A stretch of DNA of 64,000 nucleotides from Hippophae tibetana. Lineage: Eukaryota; Streptophyta; Magnoliopsida; Rosales; Elaeagnaceae. This document shows positions 34,234-46,084 of the stretch, one piece after another. The translations under genes were made by a program, and so were the position numbers. The notes under the pieces were generated by a model, which searched no databases, was not told the origin of the DNA, and saw only the letters and a program-made list of their open reading frames with translations. Within the stretch, counting starts at the first letter, position 1. Each line of letters begins with the position of its first letter. The DNA lies in the NCBI GenBank assembly GCA_037013495.1, contig CM072812.1, positions 70,253,340 to 70,317,339 on the forward strand, read 5' to 3'.

Positions 34234-35064
34234 TTTAACTACTGGTGAGAATATTTCATTGAAGTCAACACCCTTCTTCTACTTGAATCCTTTCACAACC
34301 AATCTTGCTTTGTAACGTGGTTGCGAGCTGCCTTTTTCGCTTTTGATTATGTACTCCCAATTGTTTTTGAGAGCTTTCTTTCTGTGTGGTAGTTTCATCA
34401 TGTCAAATGCGTGGTTCTCGTGTAGAGATTTCATTTCTTCCTACATAGATTTTAACCACTCAGTCTTATGTTGATCAGTGATAACTTCGCCATAACTCTT
34501 CGGTTCTCCCCCTTCAGTGATCATCATATACTCATTAGGAGAATATCTATGACTTGGTCGTCGTACTCGGATAGATCTCCTTGTCTGTACTTTTAGTTAG
34601 ACCTGTTCAGAAACTTGTTCTGGTTCTGAACTGCTAGTTGGTGGATTAACATCATCAGTATCTGGTGTATTTCCCTCATCATCAGGATTTGTTGGTAGAG
34701 AGATTGGTTCTAGATTAACTAGAATTTCATCTAATTATGGTGTCTTGGATTTATCAAAATTCTCGATTGTTTGATCTTCAAGAAACACCATGTCTCTGCT
34801 TCTGAAAATCCTTTTACTAAAAGGATCCCAAAATCTGTAGCCAAATTATTCATGGGCATATCCTATAAAGATACACTACTTCGCTTTTCCATCCAACTTA
34901 GGCCGCTCATCTTTTGGGATGTGAACAAATGCTCTACAGCTAAATACTTTCAAGTGTTTGTAAGAAATGTCTTTCCCCGTCCAAACACTTTATGGTACAT
35001 CATAGTTCAGTGGAACTAAATGAGAAAGGTTGATTAAGTTGACTGTTGTTCTCATTGCCTCCCC

Positions 35065-36835
35065 TCAATAGGATTTTGGCAATTTTTCATTTAAGAGCAT
35101 ACATCTGACTCTTTCATAAATGGTTATGTTCATCCTCTTTGCGACACTATTGTGTTGAGGTGTATTTGGTACTGATTTTTCCAGCCTGATGCCAAAACTT
35201 CTACAATACTCCTCCAATGGTCCACGATACTCACTATCATTGACTGTATGTACACACTTCAAACGTCAGCCAGTTTCTCTCTTCACTTTTACATGAAACT
35301 GCTTGAAAACTTCATGCACTTGATCTTTAGTTTTCAAAGCAAAAGTCCACACTTTTCTAGAATGATCATCAATAAAAGTCACAAAATAATGAGCACCTCC
35401 TAGTGACTTACAACTCATTGTACATACATTTGTGTGTTTTAAATCTAAAATATTTTCCTTCCTTGATGGTGCGAGACTACCAAATGAAACTCTATGTTGT
35501 TTTCCCATAATACAGTAAACATAAGTTCGCAAGGGTGTACCTTTCATTCTTGGCAAGAGCTCTTTCTTGGAAAGAATTATGAGACCTTTTTCACTTATGT
35601 GGCCAATTCGCTTATGCCATAGCTCGATGGGAACTTCTTTCCTAGTGGTGTTTAATTCTCCTCTACACAATCTGGCTTCTGTGAGGTAGAGTGATGTATC
35701 TTTCTTGCCTTTCGTTATTACCAAATTTCCTTTGGTGAGCTTCCATTTTCCTTCACCAAAATAATTATTATATCCATCATCATTAAGCATACTGGTAGAG
35801 ATCAAATTGAGGCGGATATCAGGAACATGCCTCAAATCTTTCAGAAGTAATCTGCATCAAAGATTAGTCTCTAGATAAATGTTGTCAATGTCGACAATTT
35901 TCGATGCATCATAATTTCCCATACTCACACGTCCAAATCACCTTGAGTGTAGGCTAAGAAGAATTCCCGTCATAAGATGACATGCAAGGTTGACATAATC
36001 AGCATCTCGAAAAATGACAAATTCTTCAGTGATAGATATGGTGTCATTTGTTCGGGTTTTTATTTCTTGATTTCTAGATCATTCTGTCTTTAACTTTCTA
36101 CTTTCTCGAAAGAAGTGTATGGGCTTGCTGTAGTTGTGACACTTCTTGTCATGCCTCGATCTAGACTTCGATTGTCCTCTTTTTTGAATTTGCTTACATG
36201 GATTTCTACTTTTACTTCTTCCCTCACATTCTTGCTTGCCTTGTTTTTCTATGAAAAGTGCTTTAGTGTTAGGAGTATATTCTTCATCTTTTTTTTCAGG
36301 ACTCTTCATTTAGCATTCTATCTTTTACCATATCCATGGTAAGCTTGTCGTCAAGAGCTGAGTTGCTAACTGACACAACTAGAGTATCCCAACTTTTTGA
36401 TAGAGAGCTCAGCATTAACAACACTTGTAGCTCATCATCTACGGTCATCTTCATAGAGTTGAGTTGATCTACAATGCCTTGGAACTCACTCATATGTTCT
36501 GATATGCTACTTCCGTCTTTATACTTCAAATTGACTAATCATCGCATTAGATTAGCTTTATTCTATGCAGTTGTCGTAGCATACATTTTCTACAAATTTT
36601 GCCAAAGAATTTAAGCATCGTGTTCATTAGCAAAATTTTGAAAAATGCTCTTATTAATACATTGTCTAATTTGAGTAGCACACTTTCGGTTCAACACGGC
36701 CCAGTCAACGTCTGTGCCGGTTATTTTTGGTGTCTTATCATCGGTTTTCTCATCCGTCGAAGTTGTAGACACTACTTTCTCCTTCGGCATTATAATTGGC
36801 TTCAACAAATCTTTAATGTATAAAAGATCCTCCAT
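35065..36835 (-). pseudogene. Copia-3 gag-protease-integrase remnants
   Basis: Gag pieces lie at 36611-36835 and 36296-36529 (HMSEFQGIVDQLNSMKMTVD, LMLSSLSKSWDTLV). A basic KSRSRHDKKCHNY knuckle region is at 36079-36309. The pre-integrase HxxxxH finger ELWHKRIGHISEKGL and the core FVTFIDDHSRKVWTFALKTK, with a catalytic Asp, are at 35266-35835. The later EYRGPLEEYCRSFGI and TPQHNSVAKRMN block is at 35065-35262. Fossil coding, not a functional gene. Confidence 0.85.
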
Positions 36836-37744
36836 CTTTGGCTTCTAAATTGCATAATTAAATGTTGTCAACTTTATTATATTACCTCGCTCTCCTTCAT
36901 TTGAATCGTCAGTCAACAGGTTTTGTCGAGCTTGGTACTTTTCTAATGATGAATAGAACATATAAATAGTACTTGATGAATAGTATTATGTAAGTATTAC
37001 ATATGAATATTACTCTATGAATAATACTTGCACATAGAACAGTACCGTCGACAAAACAATACCGTATATGTGAATAGTACCTATCGATAGAATAGTACCG
37101 TATATATGAATAGTCTGTATATGTGAATAATACTCTCGCTAAAAACAACCAAGGCTTTGATACCACTTTGGTGGGAAAAATTGATGGTTGTAAAAAAATA
37201 AATTCTACAAACTCAGGATAATTTCCTAAACCAAAATAGAACAAAAATAACACTAAAGAATTTTAGCGTGAAAAACATTCCAAAATGAAAGTAACAACCA
37301 CGGGACCCGTAGGCCACTTAAAACTTCAACTATAATAAAAAGGGATTACAAACTTCACCTTTAGATGGATCTCTCACAAAAATAAAATAAATGTGTATAT
37401 TCAATTTGTGGGTAAGACTTCACAAATTGACACTCAATTTTTCCTCTCAGGAAATTCTCTCTATTCTTTACTCTCTGTAATTTCCTTTCTCTCTATTTAA
37501 TGTATATTAAGATTGAGGCTAAGGCCTTTTATAGAGGCAAATAATGTCTTCCACCATTCAAGACATATTTTGTGCAGAAACAAACAGCCCACATATTTGA
37601 CTTTTGTTTTCTCATTCTCACCACATTCTCAGCCTTCATTGCTAAATGCCTCTTTTTTTATTTGCTGGCCCACATGAGAGGGACCAACACATATTCAGAC
37701 TCCTCATCCATGGACCCTCTATCAGCTTGAAAAAGTGTATCCAT

Positions 37745-38231
37745 TTTGTGTGTTTCAACCTACATTATATGTTCTCTCCAAAAACGATAAGAGTTGAAGG
37801 GAAACAAATTCCATTTTTGCCCCAATGAAAGGATTGGTTAAGATGTGTGTGGTTAAGGGATGGATTTATTTCATCACACGTGTGGTAAATCTAACAAAAA
37901 ATTGAATTTTTAATGAAAATTTTATAATTCTGTCAATTTTTACCCTAAAAGAGTGAAATGTGAAAAGTTAGTCCATACAAATTTAGGAAAATTTCGTTAC
38001 GAGACCTAGGTGTTAAAAATGATAAAATTAGTAAACAAAAAGTGTAATTTAACCTATGATTGTACTCCATATCTGATCATGTGTAAATTTGCAACTTAAT
38101 AAAAATATTATAATCAAATGTAGATGCAGCGGGTAAAGGTAAACAAGTTTCCTTTTGGTGATTATATCGACATCTTCATTCTTCGCTTCTAGCTTTTTTT
38201 ATTTTTTATAATTCAATTCGACTTCCAATGG
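37745..38231. other. 5' flank of the GRF gene; no other gene
   Basis: This is upstream of the GRF pseudogene on the minus strand and so may hold its promoter, but no clear TATA box or leader was identified. No coding sequence is seen. It ends at the GAAAT target duplication of Copia-2 (38232-38236). Confidence 0.4.
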
Positions 38232-38288
38232 GAAATTGTTATTTAAATGGCCCAAAACTCAATACTAAATAAACCTTATATTAATTTT

Positions 38289-38332
<44 letters not shown>
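38289..38332. repeat. (AT)n microsatellite in the Copia-2 5' LTR
   Basis: About 22 AT units here, against about six at the same place in the 3' LTR (near 45016-45028). Confidence 0.95.
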
Positions 38333-38335
<3 letters not shown>

Positions 38336-39057
38336 AACTAAGTTTCCTTAGTTTTTGGTGGGTGAATAGCAACAAGAAGCAGTAGTTGAGATGAAAGAAG
38401 AATAGATCATAAATCCCAGCCCTCTGCATCGTTTTTCATTGTTGTTCTGCGCCTATCTCTTCCCCACCATTCCTCAGTAGCAGCAACCTCCTTAGTGACG
38501 TAAGCACCACTAGTGACGTTGCTTCCAACTTCATTTCCAATTGCTTGGTTATGTTTTTCCTTGTCATGTTCCATTAGCAGTAGCCGTCCAGCAGTTGTCG
38601 TTCGAGGCCTATTGCTGCACGAACCGAGATAGCAAAGGCACTCGGTGCCGTGAGCCTCTCCAGATTTCAGCCTCATCTAGTTGAGATCAGATTTTGGTGT
38701 TGTTGGTGGTGTTTATGGAAATATATGATTTAATATCAAGTTTGTTTAATTTATCTTGCTATATATTACCAATAACCTAGAGAGAGTTATTATCTAGATA
38801 TATTTTGGATATTGGTGTATTTTTTGAAGCTCTCTGATGATTGAACTTTGTATTTCCATTTGATAATTAGTGGATTTTCCTCGGTGTGCCGTCGTTAGTG
38901 GAGTACACTTTTCACATTGAAATGTTGAATCACTTAAATCATTGTGTGCTATTTATTTTCTTACTGGTTATTATTTTGTTGTTACCCATATTTATATATT
39001 TATGAAACCAAAATTGGACCCGATCTTTGCTTCCGTAAGTGCTAATTTATAACAAAT

Positions 39058-39075
39058 TGGTATCAGAACATTGGG
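39058..39075 (+). other. Primer-binding site of Copia-2
   Basis: TGGTATCAGAACATTGGG closely matches the complement of the initiator tRNA-Met 3' end and lies 3 bp after the LTR. Confidence 0.85.
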
Positions 39076-39208
39076 TTATTCTGCTATTTATTACAACTAA
39101 TCAAGTTTTCTCTTTTGGATTTATTTTGAGCTTCTGGTTATCTGATTGGTTTCATATTTTCTGGGTTGTGCTTCTGTTTATTTAATATTGGGTTTTATGT
39201 CATGGCAA

Positions 39209-41108
39209 TGTTGTCTCTTTTAGGAGAGCATAAAAAGTGCAAGTATATATGGTCATAAGTAATAAAATTTGATAAGTAAGTTATCGTTCCCACAGAGATT
39301 TGTTACTACAGTTTGTCGAGTACTAAAATTATCTCTCTCTCATTTTATCCAAAACGATCGTTGATTGGAACAAGTTAAGAAAAGAGTTTTATAACAAAAT
39401 AAAAAAAATCTAGGATTGCAGTTTTTTACCAAATTAATCCACTCGAATCATGTTATTTTCTCTTGATTTATATTTTTTAGTACATTTAATTTGTCAACCA
39501 AAAACTTCTAATTTTATCCATACATCTCTTCCGAGCTCCGTATAGACACAACTCGTTAAATTAATTCACTATATTCCTATGAGAATTAAATTCACCAAGA
39601 TTCATTACGTTCTAAGTTCTCAAATGACCACACATACAATTAGGGTATATTCCTATCCTTCATCATACATGTCATTCTATCCATGAGCAATATACACAAA
39701 AATGCCTCTTCCAAGTTTATTTAAGTGCCACGGATCATTTGATAAAATTCATAAATAATCAAAAGCATTAAGCACAAATAGAATAAACAAATCGAATGTC
39801 TTATAAATCGTTCAAAAATAATTAAAATCAAAGCTTCATAAATTTAGATAAAATGCAACCCTAGAAAAATTAAATTACTTCATAAATTTAAAATTAAAAT
39901 TCCAACAGTTTAAGGAAAATAAGATGAAGAACAAAAGAAAATTAAATCATTTCGGATCGTAAATATTTGGCACACACAGAACACAACAGAAGCCAAAAAT
40001 GGCTTCTCCGTGTTCCATAGTCCAGCCCCAAACACTACTAAAAATCACAAACTCTAAACTCCCCAAAACCTTTTTACTCTATCATAATATCCCCTATTTA
40101 TAGCTAAAAAAAATACATCTAAAATAATACATTTATTTAGAAACGCGTAAACAATTGCATCGAAACACAGGGTGCCGTTTCTGATTTTTTTTATTCAATC
40201 TATATGCCATGTGTCAGCGTCTGATTCGTTGCAAGGATTAATACGGACACGTGGCAACATTTCATTGGGGGAGGGAAACGATTACAGGTGATGTCCCTAC
40301 ACGAAATCATGGCGCGCTGAACAAGTGGAAGACAACGGCACGACTAGGAACGTGCGCTGATTCCGTGCTTTTGGTTTAGCCAACACGTGCCACGTGTATG
40401 CTTCTCATTCGTTGTAGAAATATTGGAGACACGTGGCATTGTATTATTACTTGGATGGATATGTGCATGAAGATTATGTAGACCGCATCACACAAGAGCA
40501 CACCTTTTGGTAGTCATGTAACATACACGTGGGACCCACCCTACACATCGGCCTGCGTGTCAGGTGGGCCCCACTCGATGCACCGAGCGGTGTGAACGAG
40601 AAACCTGCACCCATTCGCTTTGGTCGGGTTTGAAGGACACGCATTCATCCTAGTCGTTTCTTCTCTGATCTGATGGTCCACGTTGAGCGCGTGGACTTCT
40701 TCTTTCATACGTAAAAATTCAACTTTAATTAATTGCATTTTGACCCACAAATTTAATTCAAATTATATTTTAAACTTTCTTTAATTACAATTATACCCTT
40801 TTCTAATTTAAATTTAAATTTTAAACTTTTAATAATTAAAATTAAGCTCAATTTTAATTTAAATTATATTTTTGTCTTTTATAAATTGCAATTAAGCACT
40901 CTTTTATTTGAAATTCTATTTTTGGACATAAATTTGCAATTAAATACGTTTTCGATTCAAATTATTTAATTTTCTTAAAAATATATTACTTCACAAATAA
41001 TTAGTAAATACTAATTTATTTAACTAAAATTAACCAAAAAAGTCAAGAACATAGCAATTATAATTAATAAAATAGATAAAAATAACTATATAAAATACAG
41101 TTATCAAC
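39209..41108 (-). mobile_element. Solo Tat-type LTR (family B, copy 3) inside Copia-2
   Basis: It runs from TGTTGTCTCTTTTAGGAGAG to ACAGTTATCAAC and is flanked by the exact 5-bp duplication GGCAA (39204-39208, 41109-41113). On both sides Copia-2 leader/gag sequence continues (CATGGCAA before, GGCAAAATATGAAATTGAG after). The LTR reads on the minus strand. There is no internal region, so this is a solo LTR left by recombination between two LTRs of a longer element. It is 1.9 kb long. G-box modules lie near 40207-40260 and 40382-40438. Confidence 0.9.
40207..40438. promoter_or_regulatory. G-box modules in family B LTR copy 3
   Basis: TGCCATGTGTCAGC (40207) pairs with CGGACACGTGGCAAC (40244), and TGCCACGTGTATGC (40387) pairs with GGAGACACGTGGCATT (40425). 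The spacers read TCTGATTCGTTGCAAG and TTCTCATTCGTTGTAG. These are the same two-part module as in copies 1 and 2. Confidence 0.55.
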
Positions 41109-41113
41109 GGCAA

Positions 41114-42200
41114 AATATGAAATTGAGAAATTCAATGGTAGAAATTATTTCAGTCTATAGCGTATGAAGATGCGGGCTGTATTAGTTAAAGAAGGGCTCA
41201 TTAAGACACTTGAAGGCATGGATAAATTGCCATAAAAATTAACTAATGAAGAAAAAGATGCATTGATGGAAAATTCTCTCAGTTCTATTCAGTTATCCTT
41301 GTTTGATGAGGTACTACGCGAGGTTGGTGATGAGGAATCTTTTGTTGGGTTATTGCTTAAATTGGAGAATTTGTATATGACCAAGTCTTTGACAAGTCGT
41401 TCATATTTGAAGCAACATTTGTATACATTCAGAATGTCAGAAGGTACACCTTTACACGATCACCTTGATGAATTTACTAAAATTATTCGTGATCTAAAAA
41501 ATGGTGGTGTTAAGATTGATGATGAGGATCAAGCCTTAGTTCTATTATCTTCTTTACCTCATTCATTTAAACATTTTGTTGAAGCAGCTTTGAATTCCAG
41601 AGAGTTGAAGAAAAATGTGTCTACAAGCAGTAATGATAATAAAAATGGTTTATTTGTGTGGGGTAGAAATCAAGAAAAAAGTACAAGCAATAATAGAGGC
41701 AAGTCTAGATCAAAATCTAGAAAAAGAAAAGATAAATGCAACTATTGTCGTCAGGAAGGGCACTGGACAGTAAATTGTCCAAAACTCAAAGGTAAAGGAA
41801 AATCTACCATAACTTCTTCTGGTACTAATGATGTTGCTGGTGTTGCAGATAGTTTTGGTTCTGATGATGAAAATGTTCTATTAGTATCTATTGGTTCTCC
41901 TGGATATATTTGGATTCTTGATTCGGGTTGCATTTACCATATGCGCCCCAGTAGAGATTGGTTTGTTTCTTATCAGTCTATTGATAAGGATGTTGTCTTG
42001 ATGGGAAACAATATGTCCTGTAAGGTTATTGGTATTGGTACTGTCTGAATTAAGATGCACGATGGTATTGTTAGAACTTTGAAAGATGTTCGCCACGTTC
42101 TAGATTTGAAAAAGAATTTCATATCTTTGGGTACTCTTGATTCATAAGACTATAAGTACGTAGCTGAAGGTGGAGTTTTAAAAGTTAGTAAGGGTGCTTT
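41114..42200 (+). pseudogene. Copia-2 gag and protease remnants
   Basis: Gag starts with KYEIEKFNGRNYFSL and continues through the frame 41263-42048: MTKSLTSRSYLKQHLYTFRM, a DHLDEFTKIIRDLKNGGVKI block, LLSSLPHSFKHF, and the CCHC knuckle CNYCRQEGHWTVNCP that binds RNA. The protease follows, with WILDSGCIYHMRP carrying the DSG active-site motif. Typical of Tork-lineage Copia. Fossil coding. Confidence 0.9.
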
Positions 42201-42300
42201 TATTGTTATTAAAGGGAAATTTTCCCATGGTCTCTATATGCTTCAAGGTAGCACTTTTATTGGTAGTCTTTCCGTTTCATCCTCATCAGATCAAGATTAA

Positions 42301-42990
42301 GATACTACTCGATTATGGCATATACGGTTAGGGCATATGAGTGAGGCAAAGATGTCTATTTTGAGTAAATGGGATTTGCTTTGTGGTCTGAAAACTGGGA
42401 AGCTTGATTTTTGTGAGCATTATGTCTATGGAAAGCATCACAAAGTCAAGTTCAGTACAACCGTCCATAAAATGAAAGGTATTGTTGATTATATTCATTC
42501 AGATCTTTGGGATCCTTCTCGTTTTGTTTCTAAGGGTGGAATTTTGTGAAAGTCAATTTAATGAGTTATGTGAAAGAAATGGCATAGCGAGACACTACAC
42601 TATGCGTCATACACCATAGCAAAATAGACTAGCAGAACGTATGAATAGGACTCTCTTAGAAAGAGCTCGTTGTATGCTATTTCAAGCTAACTTGGATAAA
42701 TATTTTTGGGCTAAAGCTTGTAACCATGCATGCTATTTGGTGAATTAGTCTCCATCAACTGTAATTGAGTTGAAGACTCCATTTGAGGTATTCTTTGGTA
42801 CTCCTTCTAATTATTCTGATTTGAAAGTTTTTGGTTGTCCTGCTTATGCTCATGTAAATGATGGTAAACTTGAGCCTAGGGCATTGAAATGCATATTTTT
42901 GGGGTATCCTTCTGGGGTGAAGGGTTATAGATTATGGTGTGTTGAACCCAAGTCACCTAAATTTTTGATTAGTAGAGATGTTTAGTTTGA
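42301..42990 (+). pseudogene. Copia-2 integrase remnants
   Basis: The pre-integrase finger [17 protein letters not shown] and [12 protein letters not shown] lies around 42310-42450, and a HSDLWDPS segment follows. Then come LAERMNRTLLERARCML-like sequence (42630-42690) and the post-integrase segment KTPFEVFFGTPSNYSDLKVF with LKCIFLGYPSGVKGYRLW (42770-42985). Fossil coding. Confidence 0.85.
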
Positions 42991-43264
42991 TGAGTTTTCC
43001 ATGTGGGAAAATTAAAAAAATTCTATTGTTGCAGATAAAGACCACGATGTTAGTAAGCAAATGGAGCTTGAGAGTGGAGCTCCTAGTCAAGTGCAAGAGG
43101 GCACTGCTGATTGGCCATTTGTGGATGAGATATATGATTATGCTCATGATGTACCAGAAGAGCAATATGAGCAACCATATAGTATCGCTAAGGGTAAATG
43201 AATAAGAGAGATTCGATGCCTTGAGAGGTATGCAAATGCAGACTTAGTTTCTTTTGCATTATCT

Positions 43265-44851
43265 ATGGCAGAGTCTATTGAGGTACATGAACCTTCTAGT
43301 TATCATAAAGCTTTCACTTGTGATGAGTCTGTTCAGTGGCTGGTTGCTATGAATGAAGAGATTGAATCACTTCATAAGAATCATACTTGGGAATTGGTGA
43401 TACTGCCTAAGGGCCATAAGATTATTGGAAGCAAATGGGTCTTCAAGAAAAAATGAAGGTATACCTGAAGTTAAATCATCTAGGTTCAAGGCGCGCGTTG
43501 TTGCAAAGGGTTATTGTCAGAAGAAAGGTATTGACTTCAATGAAGTATTTTCTTCTATTGTGAAACATAGCTTTATTCGTGTGTTGCTTGTTATGGTTGC
43601 ATTTTTTAACGTGGAATTAGAACAGCTTGATGTCAAGACAACCTTCTTACATGGTGAGCTTAAGGAACAAATATATATGCATCAACCAGAGGGGTTTGTT
43701 GTTCCAAGTAAGAAGGATCAGGTTGTTTATTGAAAAATGGGCTGAAGCAATATCCTAGGCAATGGTATAAGTGGTTTGATTCTTTTATGATTGATCATGG
43801 TTACTCTAGGAGTGATTATGATAGTTATGTTTATCATAAAATATTTCATGTTGATTCATCCATTTATTTGTTGTTTTATGCTGATGACATGCTTATTGCT
43901 TCTAAGAATAAGTCTGAGATTCAGAAATTAAAGTTTCAACTTAGTGGTAAGTTTAAGATGAAAGATTTGGGTGCAGTGAAGAAAATTTTGGGCATGGAAA
44001 TTTACAGGGATAGACAAGCAGGCAAGCTTTATTTGACTCAGAAAAGTTATATTAGAAAAGTTCTTGAACGCTTTGGTATAAAAGAGTCTAAACCTATGAG
44101 TACGTTGTTAGCTACGCATTTAAGGATTTCTTTGGATTTATCACCACAGCCAGAAGAAGAAGAGTGGTACATATCTCAGGTTCCATATGCTAGTGCCTTT
44201 GGTAGTTTGATGTACGCTATGATTTGTACTCGTCCAGACATTTCACATGCAGTTAGTGTCGTCAGCAGATATATGGGTAATCCTGGTAAGGGTCATTGGC
44301 AAGCAGTGAAATGGATACTTCGGTATTTGAGAGGTACATCTAATTTTGGTTTGGTATATGATGGAAGTTCTAATACTAGTTGCAGTGTTATTGGGTATGT
44401 GGACTCCTATTATGCTGGTGATTTGGATAGAAGAAGATATCTGACAGGTTATGTCTTCACTCTTTCTCATTGTGCCATTACTTGGAAGGCTACTTTACAG
44501 TCTACAATTGCTTTGCCTACGACAGAGGCAAAATATATGGCAGCAGCAGAAGTAGTGAAAGAAGCCATTTGGCTTAGAGATTTGGCCTATGATTTGGGTT
44601 TACAGCAGGATACTTCTGTTGTATTTTGTGATAGTCAGAGTGTGATACACTTGACTAAAAATACTATGTATGATGAAAGAACCAAACATATTGATGTCAG
44701 ATATCACTTTGTTCGTGAAATTGTCTCTCAAGGTGCTATTGTTGTCAATAAGATAGTCACTACAGAGAATCCAACTGATATGTTAACCAAACAAGTTCCA
44801 TTTAACAAGTTCAAGCATTGTTTGGACTTGATTGGTGTTTGTAGTAAATGA
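43265..44851 (+). pseudogene. Copia-2 reverse transcriptase and RNase H
   Basis: The polymerase starts at 43265 with EPSSYHKAFTCDESVQWLVA and continues through VELEQLDVKTTFLHGELKEQ. The frame 43730-44851 (373 codons) holds LLFYADDMLIASKNKSEIQK with the YADD catalytic box, MKDLGAVKKILGMEIYRDRQ, PYASAFGSLMYAMICTRPDI, then RNase H with GYVDSYYAGDLDRRR, TTEAKYMAAAEVVKEAIWL and ERTKHIDVRYHFVREIV. It ends LIGVCSK at a stop 95 bp before the 3' LTR. This is the best-kept part of the element and places it in the Tork lineage. Fossil coding. Confidence 0.93.
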
Positions 44852-45753
44852 TCACCCTTCGGGGCTTTGGACGATGGTTATTTGGTAATATGAAGAATTT
44901 CATATTTGAAGAACTTGTTTTGTGTTTTGAGCCAAGGTGGAGATTTGTTGTTTAAATGGCCCAAAACAAACGTGGCCCAAGACATAATACTAAATAAACC
45001 CTATATTCATTTTCCATATATATATATTAACTAAGTTTCCTTAGTTTTCTGTGGGTGAATAGCCGTAAGAAGCAGCAGCTAAGATGAGAGAAGAATAGAT
45101 CACATATCCCAGCCCTCTGTATCGTTTTTCATTGGTGTTCTGCGCATGTCTCTTCCTCACAATTCCTCAGCAACAACAACCTCTTTAGCGACGCAAGCAC
45201 CACCAGTGACGTTGCTTCCAACTTCATTTCCAATCGCTTGGTTCTGTTTTTGCTCGTCGTGTTCCATCGCCAGTAGTCATCGCAGCATTCGTCATTCTTG
45301 GCCTGTTGTTACGCGAACTGAGATAGTGATGGCACTCGATGCCGTGAGCCTCTCCAGATTTCAGCCTCATCTAGTTGAGATCAGATTTTGGTGTCGTTGG
45401 TGGTGTTTATGGTAATATCTGATTTAATAACAAGTTTGTTTAATTTATCTTACTATATATTACCAATAAATTAAAGGGAGTTATTTTCTAGATATATTTT
45501 GAATATTGGTATATTTTGTGAAGTTCTCTGAAGATTGATGTTTGTATCTCCATTTGATTATTAGTGGATTTTTATCGGTGTGCCGTCGTGAGTGGAGTAG
45601 ACTTTTCACATTGAAAAGTTGAATCACTTAAATCATTGTGTGCCATTTATTTTCTTACTGGTTATTATTTTGCTGTTATCCATTATTATATATTTGTGCA
45701 ACCAAAATTAGACCTGATCTTTGCTTTCGTAAGTGTTAATTTATAACAGAAAT

Positions 45754-45819
45754 AATTCATAGAAGTTGAACAAATCCTAGCAACCTTATAAATGTCCTAT
45801 TTTTATAATGGATCTTTTT
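45754..45819. other. Short spacer between Copia-2 and Copia-1
   Basis: About 66 bp of unassigned sequence. It is the only non-element DNA visible between these two insertions. Confidence 0.5.
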
Positions 45820-46084
45820 TATTATAGGAAAATAATGAAGTTTTACATAACTATAGGAACGAGACTTGCTAACAATGAAGACATGCTAATTACAGAATAA
45901 TAGTTATAGGATCTTATAAAAACTTTTATATTTGATTAATTTTAATTGATTGTCTATACATAATTTCCTAGAATGGGTTAGTTGTTGTACTATATAAATA
46001 TATGCTTTCTCTTTTGTAATTTGTAGTAATTCAGTATAAACAATTATCCAATATTAAGTTTCTTTTACAGGGAATCAAAGCACC

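Larger units (their letters stand above)
32706..37689 (-). mobile_element. Copia-3: Tork/TNT1-like Copia element, broken
   Basis: The LTRs are 32706-33225 and 37169-37689 (about 520 bp each), with tips TG(T/G)TGGG and ...CCAACA and many shared blocks, such as CAACCACGGGACCC(A/G)TAGGCCA. The target duplication CATAT is at 32701-32705 and 37690-37694. The primer-binding site TGGTATCAAAGCC (minus strand, 37153-37165) lies next to the 5' LTR. A polypurine tract GGTGGAGAGGGAAA (minus) borders the 3' LTR. Internal minus-strand coding in the usual order: gag, zinc-knuckle region, protease, integrase, reverse transcriptase, RNase H. It is complete in layout but broken in coding, with roughly ten or more breaks. 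The LTRs look around nine-tenths identical by eye, so it is of moderate age. Confidence 0.92.
32379..37744 (-). pseudogene. GRF-type zinc-finger protein gene with C-terminal membrane segment, split by Copia-3
   Basis: On the minus strand an ATG at 37744-37742 opens a frame (MDTLFQADRGSMDEESEYVV) that reads up to 37695. The Copia-3 element with its CATAT duplication intervenes, and the same frame resumes at 32705 as MDSIDRCKYGLVANVKCSWT and then ATNRGRRWLSC. C-x-(C lost)-G, SWT-x-xN-x-GRR and a later FKWIDES are the landmarks of the zf-GRF domain. Then come a charged helix (MEEDIGSLQNTVNRL) and a hydrophobic VCLIFFIILIV, ending at TAG (32381-32379). This layout is that of small plant GRF proteins such as At4g04775-like ones, whose role is not established. 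Besides the insertion there is a frame change after RRQPG, a TAG before the hydrophobic segment, and Tyr in place of the second Cys. It may be a host gene or a transposon-derived one. Confidence 0.6.
38237..45748 (+). mobile_element. Copia-2: Tork/TNT1-like Copia element, broken, with a nested solo LTR
   Basis: The 5' LTR is 38237-39054 and the 3' LTR 44946-45748 (TGTT(A/G)TTTAAATGGCCC to TTATAACA). The target duplication GAAAT is at 38232-38236 and 45749-45753. The primer-binding site TGGTATCAGAACATTGGG is at 39058-39075, and the polypurine tract GCCAAGGTGGAGATT lies before the 3' LTR. A family B solo LTR (39209-41108) sits near the start of gag; without it the element is ~5.6 kb, normal for Copia. 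Gag, protease, integrase, reverse transcriptase and RNase H remnants follow in order on the plus strand. Layout is complete; coding is broken, with roughly six to ten breaks. The LTRs are close to nine-tenths identical by eye, apart from an AT microsatellite. Confidence 0.95.
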
